In this document: piece after piece, positions 52,906 through 61,623 of the stretch
Numbering within the stretch: position 1 is the stretch's first letter
How the letters are laid out: each line of letters starts with the position of its first letter
NCBI GenBank assembly: GCA_022447585.1
Contig: JAKVAR010000108.1
Coordinates: forward strand, 124,001-188,000
Reading direction: 5' to 3'
DNA from: Crocinitomicaceae bacterium
GTDB lineage: Bacteria > Bacteroidota > Bacteroidia > Flavobacteriales_D > Crocinitomicaceae
DNA length: 64,000 nucleotides
Made by a program: the position numbers and the translations under genes
Notes under the pieces: model-generated
Databases searched by the model: none
The model's input: the letters and a program-made list of their open reading frames with translations, nothing else
Told to the model about the DNA's origin: nothing

Positions 52906-54783
52906 ATGATTTTACCAAAGTCAAATACACCGCGATGGATTATTAGCCTTATGGACATTTGTATGTCACTGCTTGCGTTGCTATTTGCCTACATGATTCG
53001 TTTTGATCTTAAAGCGGATGCTCGGTTGATTGAAATAGAATGGGCAATCCTTTCAAAATCTATCGGGATTTATATTCTTGTCAAGTTGCTTGTTTTCTAT
53101 TTGTTTAAAATCCATAAAGGGCTTGTAAGACATACTTCTACTGAAGATTTGAGAAGAATTATTTTAGCATCATTTGTTTCTACAATAGCATTTGCTAGTC
53201 TCGGTTTTGTTAGATATTCTCTGTTTGATGGTTTCTATTTGTTTCCAACTTCAGTGTTGCTCATTGAATTTTTAGCTTCTGCGGTATTACTGCTAGGTTC
53301 TAGGTTTGCCATTAAATTAATTTATTTAGAATCGATTAAAAATAAAGAGGTTGAAGATCGTGTTTTGATTTATGGCGCTGGAATAAGTGGCTTAATTACC
53401 AAAAGGACGATCGAGAAGGATACGTTAAATAAGCAAGAAATAATTGGATTTATTGACGATAATAAAAAGTTAGTTGGGAATAGACTTGAAGGGTTAAATA
53501 TTTACAGTTCTTCTAAACTTGAAAGATTAATTAAAGAAGAAGGAGTGAGTTCAGTTATTGTTGCCATTCAAAATGCGGATAAGCTGAATACTCAAAAGAT
53601 CGTTGATTTATGCTTGGCTAATAATGTGAGTGTTCAAAAAGTTCCAAGTACTAAAAGCTGGATTAATGGTGAATTTTCTTCAAAACAAATCGCGAAGATT
53701 AAAATTGATGATCTACTGGGCCGAAAACCGATATCCCTCGACGAGGAAAAGATCAATGAAGAATTATCAAATCAAGTTATTCTAGTTACAGGTGCAGCAG
53801 GTTCAATCGGTAGTGGAATGGTTCGTCAAATTGCGAATTATAATCCTTCAAAATTGGTGTTGCTTGATCAGGCGGAATCCCCTTTGTACGATTTGCAAAA
53901 TGAATTGAGGTCGGAGTTTTCAGAACTAGATTTTGAAGTAGTTATTGGTGATATTCGAAGTTTCGATAGAATGAAAAATTTATTTGAAACATTCAAGCCT
54001 AAATATGTTTTCCACGCGGCGGCTTATAAGCATGTGCCATTAATGGAGCATAATCCGTCGGAAGCTGTTTTAACAAATGTTCTAGGTACAAGAAATTTAG
54101 TGGAATTATCGTTGAGCAATGAGGTCTATAAATTCGTCATGATTAGCACGGATAAAGCTGTTAATCCAACAAATGTAATGGGTGCTTCTAAGCGAATAGC
54201 AGAAATTTATGCGCAATATTCTAATGCAAAAGGAAAAACGAGATTTGTAACCACACGCTTTGGGAATGTTCTTGGGTCTAATGGATCAGTTATTCCTTTG
54301 TTTCAGCGTCAAATTGAACAGGGGGGACCAATAACCGTTACAGATGAAAGAGTGACCCGATTTTTCATGACAATACCGGAAGCTTGTCAGTTAGTCTTAG
54401 AAGCAGGTACGATGGGAGAGGGGGGTGAGATTTTTGTCTTCGATATGGGAGAATCTGTTAAGATCATTGATCTTGCTAAGAAGATGATTAAACTAAGTGG
54501 CCTCGAATTAGAAAAAGATATTCAAATTAAAATTACAGGATTACGTCCTGGTGAAAAGCTTTATGAAGAGTTACTTGCGAAGGAGGAAAATACTTTGACG
54601 ACGCATCATCCGCAAATTTACAGGGCTAAGATTAGAGAAGAATCTATAGATCAATTGGACAGAATTAATGAGTTGATAAAATTATTTGAAACTCAGAATA
54701 ATGAGGATATTGTCACTCAAATGAAATCAATTGTACCAGAGTTTATCAGTAATAACTCTCAGTACGAAAAACTAGATAAATGA
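52906..54783 (+). CDS. CapD/WbpM-type nucleotide-sugar 4,6-dehydratase
   Basis: The ATG at 52906 gives 625 residues (an in-frame TTG 15 bases earlier is less likely). Four to five N-terminal membrane helices (about 10-145) are followed by a nucleotide-binding-like domain (about 155-270, IYGAGISG) and a C-terminal SDR catalytic domain with TGAAGSIGSGMVRQI, STDKAVNPTNVMGASKR and TRFGNVLGSNGSVIPLF. This is the membrane-bound UDP-GlcNAc dehydratase/epimerase form, which makes 4-keto-6-deoxy sugars for O-antigen or capsule. The thioesterase gene downstream overlaps its stop (ATGA). Confidence 0.93.
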   Translation: MILPKSNTPRWIISLMDICMSLLALLFAYMIRFDLKADARLIEIEWAILSKSIGIYILVKLLVFYLFKIHKGLVRHTSTEDLRRIILASFVSTIAFASLGFVRYSLFDGFYLFPTSVLLIEFLASAVLLLGSRFAIKLIYLESIKNKEVEDRVLIYGAGISGLITKRTIEKDTLNKQEIIGFIDDNKKLVGNRLEGLNIYSSSKLERLIKEEGVSSVIVAIQNADKLNTQKIVDLCLANNVSVQKVPSTKSWINGEFSSKQIAKIKIDDLLGRKPISLDEEKINEELSNQVILVTGAAGSIGSGMVRQIANYNPSKLVLLDQAESPLYDLQNELRSEFSELDFEVVIGDIRSFDRMKNLFETFKPKYVFHAAAYKHVPLMEHNPSEAVLTNVLGTRNLVELSLSNEVYKFVMISTDKAVNPTNVMGASKRIAEIYAQYSNAKGKTRFVTTRFGNVLGSNGSVIPLFQRQIEQGGPITVTDERVTRFFMTIPEACQLVLEAGTMGEGGEIFVFDMGESVKIIDLAKKMIKLSGLELEKDIQIKITGLRPGEKLYEELLAKEENTLTTHHPQIYRAKIREESIDQLDRINELIKLFETQNNEDIVTQMKSIVPEFISNNSQYEKLDK

Positions 54784-55184
54784 AAATAGAACCAGCGAAG
54801 ATTCAAGTCCGGTTTTCTGATGTTGATGCTCTAGGCCACGTCAATAATGCTGTTTATTTGAATTATTTTGAATTTGCTAGAATTCATTACTTCAATGCAA
54901 TGCTTGGAACTGAATGGGATTGGGATTCTGATGGGTTGATTTTACTTAAAAATGAGGTTCAATATTTAAAGCCTTTACTTTTAAATGATAATCCTGAGGT
55001 TAGGGTATATGTTACAGCGATTGGAAATAAAAGTTTTACGATGAGTTATGATCTTACCGTTAATGGAATATTGTATTGCAAAGGGAGTTCAGTTCTTGTT
55101 GGTTACGATAATAAAGAGAAATGTTCCATCGAATTATCTCCCACAATGAGATTAAGTTTAGAGCGTTTAAAAGCGGAACAGTAA
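54780..55184 (+). CDS. Acyl-CoA thioesterase, hotdog 4HBT family
   Basis: The 134-residue protein opens with KIQVRFSDVDALGHVNNAVYLNYFEFARIHYF, the hallmark of 4-hydroxybenzoyl-CoA-type hotdog thioesterases; Asp and His of DALGHVNN are the active-site positions. It hydrolyses an acyl-CoA or acyl-ACP thioester; the substrate is unclear. Coupled by overlap to the CapD-type gene, it ends the operon. Confidence 0.88.
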   Translation: MKIEPAKIQVRFSDVDALGHVNNAVYLNYFEFARIHYFNAMLGTEWDWDSDGLILLKNEVQYLKPLLLNDNPEVRVYVTAIGNKSFTMSYDLTVNGILYCKGSSVLVGYDNKEKCSIELSPTMRLSLERLKAEQ

Positions 55185-55213
55185 TTGGTATTAATTGCCT
55201 AAATGAAATAATT

Positions 55214-56263
55214 ATGAAATCAATATTGCTTGCCTTTTTAGTTGGACTAATTGGGTTTAATGTGAATGCGCAAATCCCTGAATTAAAAGAGAAAGATTCA
55301 TGTTATTTGAAATACGGAGCTGATGGTAAAAGATTGAAAAATCAATATTATGCCGAATGGGAATGTGGTAAATTGGCTGGAGTGATAGATTGCAATGGAA
55401 AACTTGAATTTGATCAAAGTACGAACACAGTGTTTTTAAGTAACCAAGACATGGTGAATTCGGCAGGGGCAAATAAACCTTTTACAGGAAAGTGTGAAAC
55501 GTGTCATCAAAATGGTACCAGAGAGAGGATTGTGAATTTTGTGAACGGAAAAGAACATGGTGTTGATACAACGTATTATAAAACGGGTTGTCCACAGGTA
55601 GTGAGATCTCATATCCAAGGAGTAGAATCAGGTCAGTGGCTATATTACTATGATAGTACACAGTATCTTGCTTGGGAGATGAATTATATGCTTGGACAAA
55701 AACATGGAAAGCAGATCTATTTTAAATCAAATGGAGATACTACAAAATGGGAAAATTATAATCAAGGTAGACTTCATGGCGTTAAACGTTCTTACTACAT
55801 AGGTTCAAAAATTAAACGTGAAGTAACATATAATAATGGGGTTATGGAAGGTCCGTTTAAGATTTATAATTTGGATGGAGTGGTGATAGAAGAATTAAAT
55901 TATAAAGAAGGTAAAAAGGACGAAGAATGTAAGTACTTCTATGATGATGGCAAGCCCTTGAAAAACGAAAACTGGGCAATGGGAGTTAAAAATGGAGAGT
56001 TTAAAGTTTTTTATTATCAAGGAAATATTCTTTCATCAAAAAACTACAAGAAAGGGAAGGAAGAAGGTTGGTTCATAGATTACTATCCAGACTCTAAGAC
56101 TAAAAGAAAAATGCTATACAAAAAGGGAGAATTGATTGAAGAACATCGATATGATGAACAAGGTCGAGAAACGTATTCATTTGGTGCGCCGACTGGCGAC
56201 GAAGCTGAAGATGATGCGATGCCTACAACAGGGAAGAAAAAAGGGAAAAGGAAAAAACGCTAG
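55214..56263 (+). CDS. Secreted MORN-repeat protein (YwqK-like)
   Basis: From the ATG at 55214 (MKSILLAFLVGLIGFNVNAQ, signal peptide) the product has 349 residues. After about residue 85 it holds repeated strand pairs of the MORN/YwqK type, such as ENYNQGRLHGVKRSYY, GVMEGPFKIY, and KKGKEEGWFIDYYPD. These repeats are found in the YwqK family named for an antitoxin, but with a signal peptide here an antitoxin role is unlikely. The end is very basic (GKKKGKRKKR). A longer reading from 55121 lies in the thioesterase gene and is rejected. Confidence 0.8.
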   Translation: MKSILLAFLVGLIGFNVNAQIPELKEKDSCYLKYGADGKRLKNQYYAEWECGKLAGVIDCNGKLEFDQSTNTVFLSNQDMVNSAGANKPFTGKCETCHQNGTRERIVNFVNGKEHGVDTTYYKTGCPQVVRSHIQGVESGQWLYYYDSTQYLAWEMNYMLGQKHGKQIYFKSNGDTTKWENYNQGRLHGVKRSYYIGSKIKREVTYNNGVMEGPFKIYNLDGVVIEELNYKEGKKDEECKYFYDDGKPLKNENWAMGVKNGEFKVFYYQGNILSSKNYKKGKEEGWFIDYYPDSKTKRKMLYKKGELIEEHRYDEQGRETYSFGAPTGDEAEDDAMPTTGKKKGKRKKR

Positions 56264-56359
56264 TTTTTTATCATCCTTTCTGAAAGAAGGTGGGATAATT
56301 TTGATTGTCTTTTACACTTATTGTCTATATGCGTTAATTTTATAGTTAACGGTAATACT

Positions 56360-56752
56360 ATGATACTGATGAAAAACACTGATTTAAGGGATGGATATAG
56401 GTATGAAGACCTTGAAGAGGGAGTAATTTTCAATCATTACTCTTTTTGTCTTTTGGTGAAAAACATAATGGTAAAATATGGCCACCTAACTGAAGAAATT
56501 GCTGAGAAAAAACTTGCCAATTCTTTTTTGGTAGAAGTGCCAAGATCCAAAGATGATGTAGAATTTTTAGGACATGAACTCGAATTTCATTGGGCTATGA
56601 TAGCTACCTATGGTGAAATGTATTGGAAGAGTGGAGTTCCTAGTGATTTTAACGACTTTAAAGAGGAATACTTAAAATGGGAGTCCCAAATTAGATCAAA
56701 GTATAATTTGAAAGAGCCATTTGATTACTATGAACTAAAAAATAACTGTTAA
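56360..56752 (+). CDS. Hypothetical cytoplasmic protein
   Basis: The 130-residue protein (start could equally be the ATG at 56369) is helical: YRYEDLEEGVIFNHYSFCLLVKNIM, then EEIAEKKLANSFL, and FHWAMIATYGEMYWK. No known motif or signal peptide. It lies after the MORN gene and before a 218-base gap that precedes the DUF218 gene on the other strand. Function unknown. Confidence 0.6.
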   Translation: MILMKNTDLRDGYRYEDLEEGVIFNHYSFCLLVKNIMVKYGHLTEEIAEKKLANSFLVEVPRSKDDVEFLGHELEFHWAMIATYGEMYWKSGVPSDFNDFKEEYLKWESQIRSKYNLKEPFDYYELKNNC

Positions 56753-56970
56753 CACGATTAAAAAAGCATTAAAACGATTTTTTCGAAAAACGGTAGTTAT
56801 TTGTGACTTGTGTTAGGAGGTTGTTGGGATATGTATGAACAATTTTATCAAGAGCTGATTTTTTTTGGCCAGATTTCTATATTTCATTTGAATTGCGCTT
56901 TATCTTAGTTTCATCGAATGATTAATTCGAATCTTGTTAGTGCAAAACTGAGTTCATTTTGGAGTCTGTT

Positions 56971-57738
56971 TTAGACATAACCGGCTAGAGAATATGAGAT
57001 AAAACCAATGGTTTCTTTTAAGAGTTTATTCCACATGTTGAAGTTGTCAAGGTTCGGAATAATGTATTGATCCCAAAAGTAGTCACGATTTTTACTCGTA
57101 TATAAATCAGTAGAATATGGTGTGCATTTCATTCCTTCATGCTTAAAACAAGCAAGTGCTCTTTTCATATGAAGTCCTGAAGTGACTAAAATGAATTTGT
57201 TGTAATGTGGATAGGATTGATCTAATATCTTTTTAGTTAGGACAGCATTTTCGTGCGTATTCTTAGAAGTTTCTTCGGTTAGAATATCTTTCTCAGGAAC
57301 TCCCCAGGTGCTTAATAGTTCCTTAACTTGCTTGGCTTCGTGTAGTCCACGGTCTGAAATATATCCAGAATCGCCTGAAATTAAGAGTTTTTCTACTTTG
57401 CCCGTTTTGTAAAGTGAAATTGCTTGTATTAGCCGGTCTCCTTGTCGTCTTATGCTTAATCGATCCATTTCGTTATCAAATTCAAACATACCTCCAAGAA
57501 TAATTGCTACTTCGTGTTTTTCAATTTTATTTAGTTGAGTTCCATGAATTTCCCATGATCTGCAGAACTCAGAGAATATAAGGGTGTTTGAGAAAAAAAT
57601 AAAGATTCCCAACGCGGTCCATTTTGCTCTTCTTGCCCATTTTGCTCTTTTTCCAAAACCAGCATATAAAATGCATAAGCCTAGCCAAAAGAAAGGAGAT
57701 ATTATGAACAAAAGAGTTTTTGATAGGATGAAAAACAT
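56971..57738 (-). CDS. YdcF-like DUF218 membrane protein
   Basis: The 255-residue protein has two N-terminal membrane helices (about 3-24 and 38-58) and the DUF218 domain (about 77-245): HEVAIILGGMFEF, EKLLISGDSGYIS, and the conserved ETSKNTHENAVLTKKIL with the DExSxxTxENA-type motif, which is much clearer than in the paralogue at 37087-37785. ElyC/YdcF-type proteins act in undecaprenyl carrier or envelope polysaccharide metabolism. The end is TM-like (TIGFISYSLAGYV). Located convergent with no gene close behind. Confidence 0.88.
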   Translation of the reverse strand: MFFILSKTLLFIISPFFWLGLCILYAGFGKRAKWARRAKWTALGIFIFFSNTLIFSEFCRSWEIHGTQLNKIEKHEVAIILGGMFEFDNEMDRLSIRRQGDRLIQAISLYKTGKVEKLLISGDSGYISDRGLHEAKQVKELLSTWGVPEKDILTEETSKNTHENAVLTKKILDQSYPHYNKFILVTSGLHMKRALACFKHEGMKCTPYSTDLYTSKNRDYFWDQYIIPNLDNFNMWNKLLKETIGFISYSLAGYV

Positions 57739-57779
57739 GAGCTAAAGTAATTGAATTAATAATATTTTTTTGCAGAGAA

Positions 57780-57812
57780 TTGGACAGAACAAGAAAACTT
57801 GACTTATTTTTG
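57780..57812 (+). promoter_or_regulatory. Promoter before mscS
   Basis: TATTTTTG (57805-57812) matches TAnnTTTG exactly; TTGG at 57780-57783 lies 21 bases before it as a possible -33 element. The ATG is at 57843. Confidence 0.55.
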
Positions 57813-57842
57813 GCATAAAATATAACCAATAAATAAAGTAAA

Positions 57843-58673
57843 ATGGACAAAATTGAAGAAATGTTAGGTTTGAAATCTGGAGAATTAACTGGAATTATTG
57901 TTCCCAATTTAATCAATATTTTAATTGCAGTAGCAATTTTAGTTATTGGTCTCTGGATTACTAAAATGATTGTTAAAAATTTAGATAAGGTCTTGAAAAA
58001 GAGAGAGATGGATCGCAGTTTAAGAACTTTCTTATCAAGTTTAGCTTCTATTGGATTAAAAGCACTAATCGTTATTACTGCTATTGGACAATTGGGAATT
58101 GAAATGACATCTTTCGTAGCAATTCTGGGTGCTGCTGGCTTGGCTATAGGTATGGCCTTTTCTGGTACACTTTCAAACTTCGCTGGTGGGGTAATGTTAT
58201 TAATCTTCAAACCTTTTAAAGTAGGGGATTTTGTTGCTGTTCAAGGCGAAGAAGGGGTTGTGAGTGAAATATTGATCTTTAATACAATCTTAAAAACGGC
58301 AGATAACAAAGTGATTATTCTTGCTAATGGAGCTGTTGCAAATGGAACAATTGTAAACTATACGAAAGCAGATAAGCGTAGGGTAGATTGGACATTTGGT
58401 ATTGGCTATGGAGATGATTTGAAAGTTGCCAAAGACCTATTGACAAAGTTTGTAGCTGAAGACTCGAGAGTTCTGCATGAAGATAATAACCTAGTTGCTT
58501 TAGGTGAGTTAGGAGATTCTTCTGTAAATATTACGGTTAGAGCTTGGTGTAAAACTGAAGATTATTGGGGAGTTTTCTTTGATATGAACGAAAGAGTTTA
58601 TAAAGAGTTTGAAGCTGCTGGATTAGCTATTCCTTTCCCTCAAATGGACGTGCACATTCAAAAAGAAGCTTAA
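57843..58673 (+). CDS. Small-conductance mechanosensitive channel (MscS family)
   Basis: The 276-residue protein has three membrane helices (about 20-42, 62-84 and 90-112). Its TM3 reads LGAAGLAIGMAFSGTLSNFAGGVML, the Gly/Ala pore helix of MscS, followed by IFKPFKVGDFV and the beta domain (DNKVIILANGAVANGTIVNY). It forms a heptamer that opens on osmotic downshift. Its stop overlaps the start of the thioesterase gene by one base. Confidence 0.93.
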   Translation: MDKIEEMLGLKSGELTGIIVPNLINILIAVAILVIGLWITKMIVKNLDKVLKKREMDRSLRTFLSSLASIGLKALIVITAIGQLGIEMTSFVAILGAAGLAIGMAFSGTLSNFAGGVMLLIFKPFKVGDFVAVQGEEGVVSEILIFNTILKTADNKVIILANGAVANGTIVNYTKADKRRVDWTFGIGYGDDLKVAKDLLTKFVAEDSRVLHEDNNLVALGELGDSSVNITVRAWCKTEDYWGVFFDMNERVYKEFEAAGLAIPFPQMDVHIQKEA

Positions 58674-59119
58674 TGACAGATTTCATAAACCACTCTCTTG
58701 CTAAGTCTTACATGAGGTCCAATAATTTTGGGCCTCTGTTGGAGATGGGTTTTGAAATTTTAGGACCGGGAAGAGTTGTTTATACAATGCCGGTTACAAA
58801 ACAACATTTAGCAACTCCTGTCGCTGCCCATGGTGGTTCTATTAGTGCTTTAATGGATGCAGCGATGGGTGTTTGTGCGTTGTCGCAAGTGCTAAATGAT
58901 AATATGGTGGTGTCAACAATTGAGATGAAGATTTCTTTTATAGCTCCAGCATTGCTTAATGATCAACTATCTGCTTCTGCATCAATAGTGAAAGCTGGTA
59001 AACGGTTGTTGTTTGTTGAAGGAAAAATTATAAATCAGGATGGGAAATTGATTTCTTCTGCAACCGGAACCTTTAATTCTTATCCAGCGGAAAAAGCAGG
59101 CTTTACTCAACGCATCTAA
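58673..59119 (+). CDS. PaaI-like hotdog thioesterase
   Basis: The 148-residue protein has ATPVAAHGGSISALMDAAMGVCAL (HGG-D motif of PaaI-type thioesterases) and VSTIEMKISFIAPALLNDQLSASASIVKAGKR. The family hydrolyses aryl- or acyl-CoA. No phenylacetate genes are nearby. It is coupled to mscS by a one-base overlap. Confidence 0.9.
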   Translation: MTDFINHSLAKSYMRSNNFGPLLEMGFEILGPGRVVYTMPVTKQHLATPVAAHGGSISALMDAAMGVCALSQVLNDNMVVSTIEMKISFIAPALLNDQLSASASIVKAGKRLLFVEGKIINQDGKLISSATGTFNSYPAEKAGFTQRI

Positions 59120-59131
59120 TCATTAAAAAAC

Positions 59132-59139
59132 TATCTTTG
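59132..59139 (+). promoter_or_regulatory. -7 box abutting the tatA start
   Basis: TATCTTTG is an exact TAnnTTTG and ends 4 bases before the ATG at 59144. Confidence 0.45.
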
Positions 59140-59143
59140 CTTC

Positions 59144-59575
59144 ATGCTGTTAATCTTTAATGACATAGCGGGTTCGGAGATTCTTCTCATTTTAGTCTTT
59201 GTTCTGATATTTTTCGGCTCTAAGAGCATACCTGGTCTTGCTAAAACGATGGGTAGAACTATCCGTCAGATTAAAGATGCTTCAAATGAAATTCAAGGAG
59301 AGATAAAGAAATCTGGAGCAGAAATGAAGAAAGACCTTAATCTTCAAGGTTTGATCAATGAAACAACAGAAGAAATACAAAGACCGCTAGATCAGATGGC
59401 TAATGATATTGATACAACAATCAAATATCAACCACATAACACAAGTTCACATGTTAAACCTGTTCAGAAATTAGCTGAAGAATCTAATCAAGCTGAAGAA
59501 TCGTCAATTGAACAGCCAAAGACGGTAGATACTAAGATTGAAGAGAAACCAGATAGGGAGAAAAATAAGAACTAG
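59144..59575 (+). CDS. tatA: Twin-arginine translocase TatA/E-type subunit
   Basis: The 143-residue product has an N-terminal membrane helix (SEILLILVFVLIFFGSKSIPGLA) with the FG hinge, an amphipathic helix (KTMGRTIRQIKDASNEIQ) and a long hydrophilic tail rich in Gln, Glu and Ser. This is TatA, which forms the pore for folded proteins in the twin-arginine pathway. The tail is longer than in E. coli TatA (89), as often seen in Bacteroidota. No tatC is next to it. Its stop overlaps tail-to-tail (CTAG) with the downstream gene. Confidence 0.9.
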   Translation: MLLIFNDIAGSEILLILVFVLIFFGSKSIPGLAKTMGRTIRQIKDASNEIQGEIKKSGAEMKKDLNLQGLINETTEEIQRPLDQMANDIDTTIKYQPHNTSSHVKPVQKLAEESNQAEESSIEQPKTVDTKIEEKPDREKNKN

Positions 59576-61467
59576 TTCAGCCTGATTTGGCGACCTCGAT
59601 TACCGTTTTCATCAATTAAATAACCTATCGGAAGTATTGTGTCATTTTTAGCAAAGGATTCGATTTTTTGACCATTTGGAGGAGTTATAATAATCTTTCC
59701 TTCTTTCTTTCCTTTTTTCCAAATCCCACTGTATGAAATGCCATTTTTATTAGTTAGAACACCAGGCCCATTAAGCGTGTCATTAACCCAAATTCCCTCC
59801 ATTAAAGCCCCTTCTTTATATTGATACGTTCCTTTTCCATGACGAACACCGTCTTTATACTCTCCATTATATCCAAGTTCAGGGTGGAATTCAAAACACC
59901 AAACAGCGACTTTAGATTGAATTGGTTTCCCTTGTTTAGTCCTACCTTTTCTAGTACCATATTCTTTAATTAATTGAAATTTCTCTTTCTCTGCTTGCAT
60001 TGCAGGATATAAGTAGAGCCCTGTTTGGTTGAAGCCTAATTGCTCCATAATAACATGAGTGACACCTTCACTTTTATAATAATTGAAAAACTCTTCACGA
60101 TCTTTAGTGTATTTGAATCCTGTTGTTTTTGTTTTAGAAGCAGTATACATTAGTGCAGGTTTACGGCAACTGATTACACTATTTTCATCTATGTTCTCTT
60201 TACACCATTCTCCAATACGAAGGAAGTTACCCCAGTTCTTCGGATGTTCTCTTTCGGATTTAGATTCTAACGCTTGAATCGGTGAAACTTGAAATAAAAG
60301 TAAAGCTGCAATTACAAAAACAGCTTTTTTTGACTCAACAATTGGAGTCTTAAGTTTAAATAACCTTGAAATGCTGAAAAGGAGCCCTAATATGGCAAAA
60401 ACAAATGTTAAAGGAACCATGGGTAGGTAGAATCGAATTCCAAACCAGACTTGTGGCCACAGCATTAGTATGCAAAATACTCCAGCAAATAAAAGACCAA
60501 AGAAAACCCTATATTTTTCCACGGACCATATCCCTATTAATGCAAGAACTATTACAGTAAACCCTAGAATCCAATTTTTAATCGGTGCTTTAATTAATTT
60601 ACCTGTTTTTGAGTCTTTGTATTTAACTTTTATAGCCGGAAATAATGCGTTAGGAATTTCTTTAGAAACATATCTAACAAAATTTTCCTTGACCCGTGTT
60701 CCCCAATCTCCAAAAGCCATTTGAGGTGAAAGTTTGTTGTATGGTTCTGTTCTCAATAATTGAGCCATATATGAGTTTCCTCCCAGTTTTGAACTTCTTA
60801 TTTGCCAGGGTAGAAGTGCGATAAAACAGAATGTGAATAGGACTGTAGCTTCTTTCCACTGTTTCATAATAAGAAAAAAGAAAGTAAAAGCTAATAGAAC
60901 AACAACTCCTTGCGTTCTGATATAAATAAGTATTACTAAGGAAATTGCCAAGAGAAAAAAATATAAAGATTTCCAGTTGTTTTTCTTTTCCTTCCATAGC
61001 ATGAATAGATATATCGTTAACATCAAGAAGAATAGAAAAACAGTTTCAGACATTACAATCGTTGCATATTCCAGTAGATTCCTATTTACTATTGTAAAAG
61101 AGGCAAGGATAATGGAAAGAACATTGTTCTTAGTTAATTTGAAAGTTATATGAAATAATAAGAATGAAGAAAGTAGCAGGAGAATTCCATTGAATATCTT
61201 CATAGCTTCCAATGAATCCATTCCAAGACGAATTAAAATACTCATAATAAATGGGTAGCCTGGAGGAAAATGATTTGCGGCGGGTGCTGAAGGGCTTTGG
61301 AAGGCAACATAGCCCTCGCCAGAAGCAAGTCCATTCGCTAAGATGTAGTAATTCGCGTTGTCTCCACCAAGAAAAATTTTTGTGTCAAATATCATGGGGT
61401 ACGCTAAAAGAAATATGATTAGCAAGATAATAAAGTGAAGAAGAGACTTTAGACTAAGAATTTTCAT
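59572..61467 (-). CDS. GT39-like membrane glycosyltransferase fused to MORN repeats
   Basis: The 631-residue protein has about 11-12 membrane helices (residues 8-425). It has the ArnT/PMT-like first loop: GGDNANYYILANGLASGEGYVAF, then PPGYPFIMSILIRLG. This places it with dolichol-phosphate-mannose-type or lipid A glycosyltransferases using lipid-linked sugars. Then a soluble part follows, and from about residue 540 to 610 three to four MORN-like repeats: YNGEYKDGVRHGKGTYQY, LMEGIWVNDTLNGPG and YSGIWKKGKKEGK. MORN repeats on a GT39-type enzyme are unusual. The repeats probably face the periplasm and bind lipid or protein; that is inference. Confidence 0.82.
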   Translation of the reverse strand: MKILSLKSLLHFIILLIIFLLAYPMIFDTKIFLGGDNANYYILANGLASGEGYVAFQSPSAPAANHFPPGYPFIMSILIRLGMDSLEAMKIFNGILLLLSSFLLFHITFKLTKNNVLSIILASFTIVNRNLLEYATIVMSETVFLFFLMLTIYLFMLWKEKKNNWKSLYFFLLAISLVILIYIRTQGVVVLLAFTFFFLIMKQWKEATVLFTFCFIALLPWQIRSSKLGGNSYMAQLLRTEPYNKLSPQMAFGDWGTRVKENFVRYVSKEIPNALFPAIKVKYKDSKTGKLIKAPIKNWILGFTVIVLALIGIWSVEKYRVFFGLLFAGVFCILMLWPQVWFGIRFYLPMVPLTFVFAILGLLFSISRLFKLKTPIVESKKAVFVIAALLLFQVSPIQALESKSEREHPKNWGNFLRIGEWCKENIDENSVISCRKPALMYTASKTKTTGFKYTKDREEFFNYYKSEGVTHVIMEQLGFNQTGLYLYPAMQAEKEKFQLIKEYGTRKGRTKQGKPIQSKVAVWCFEFHPELGYNGEYKDGVRHGKGTYQYKEGALMEGIWVNDTLNGPGVLTNKNGISYSGIWKKGKKEGKIIITPPNGQKIESFAKNDTILPIGYLIDENGNRGRQIRLN

Positions 61468-61623
61468 AGTAATATTGTTATTTCAAGCTAAAATACAATT
61501 CGAAAAAATAATAGGTTGCATTGAATTGTTTTTTATTTAAATAAATTGAACGTTTTGTTTATTCCTGAGTATTACTTTCAACAAATCATAAAGTCAGGCG
61601 CCTGCTTTTTAAAGAAAAAATTT

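Noticed and set aside
55214..56263. YwqK-type protein as an antitoxin of a toxin-antitoxin pair
   Set aside because: It has a signal peptide and no toxin-like neighbour; the family name reflects only repeat similarity.
57569..58210. 213-codon open frame on the minus strand across the DUF218 start and mscS
   Set aside because: It lies antisense to mscS and out of frame in DUF218; both of those have firm family motifs.
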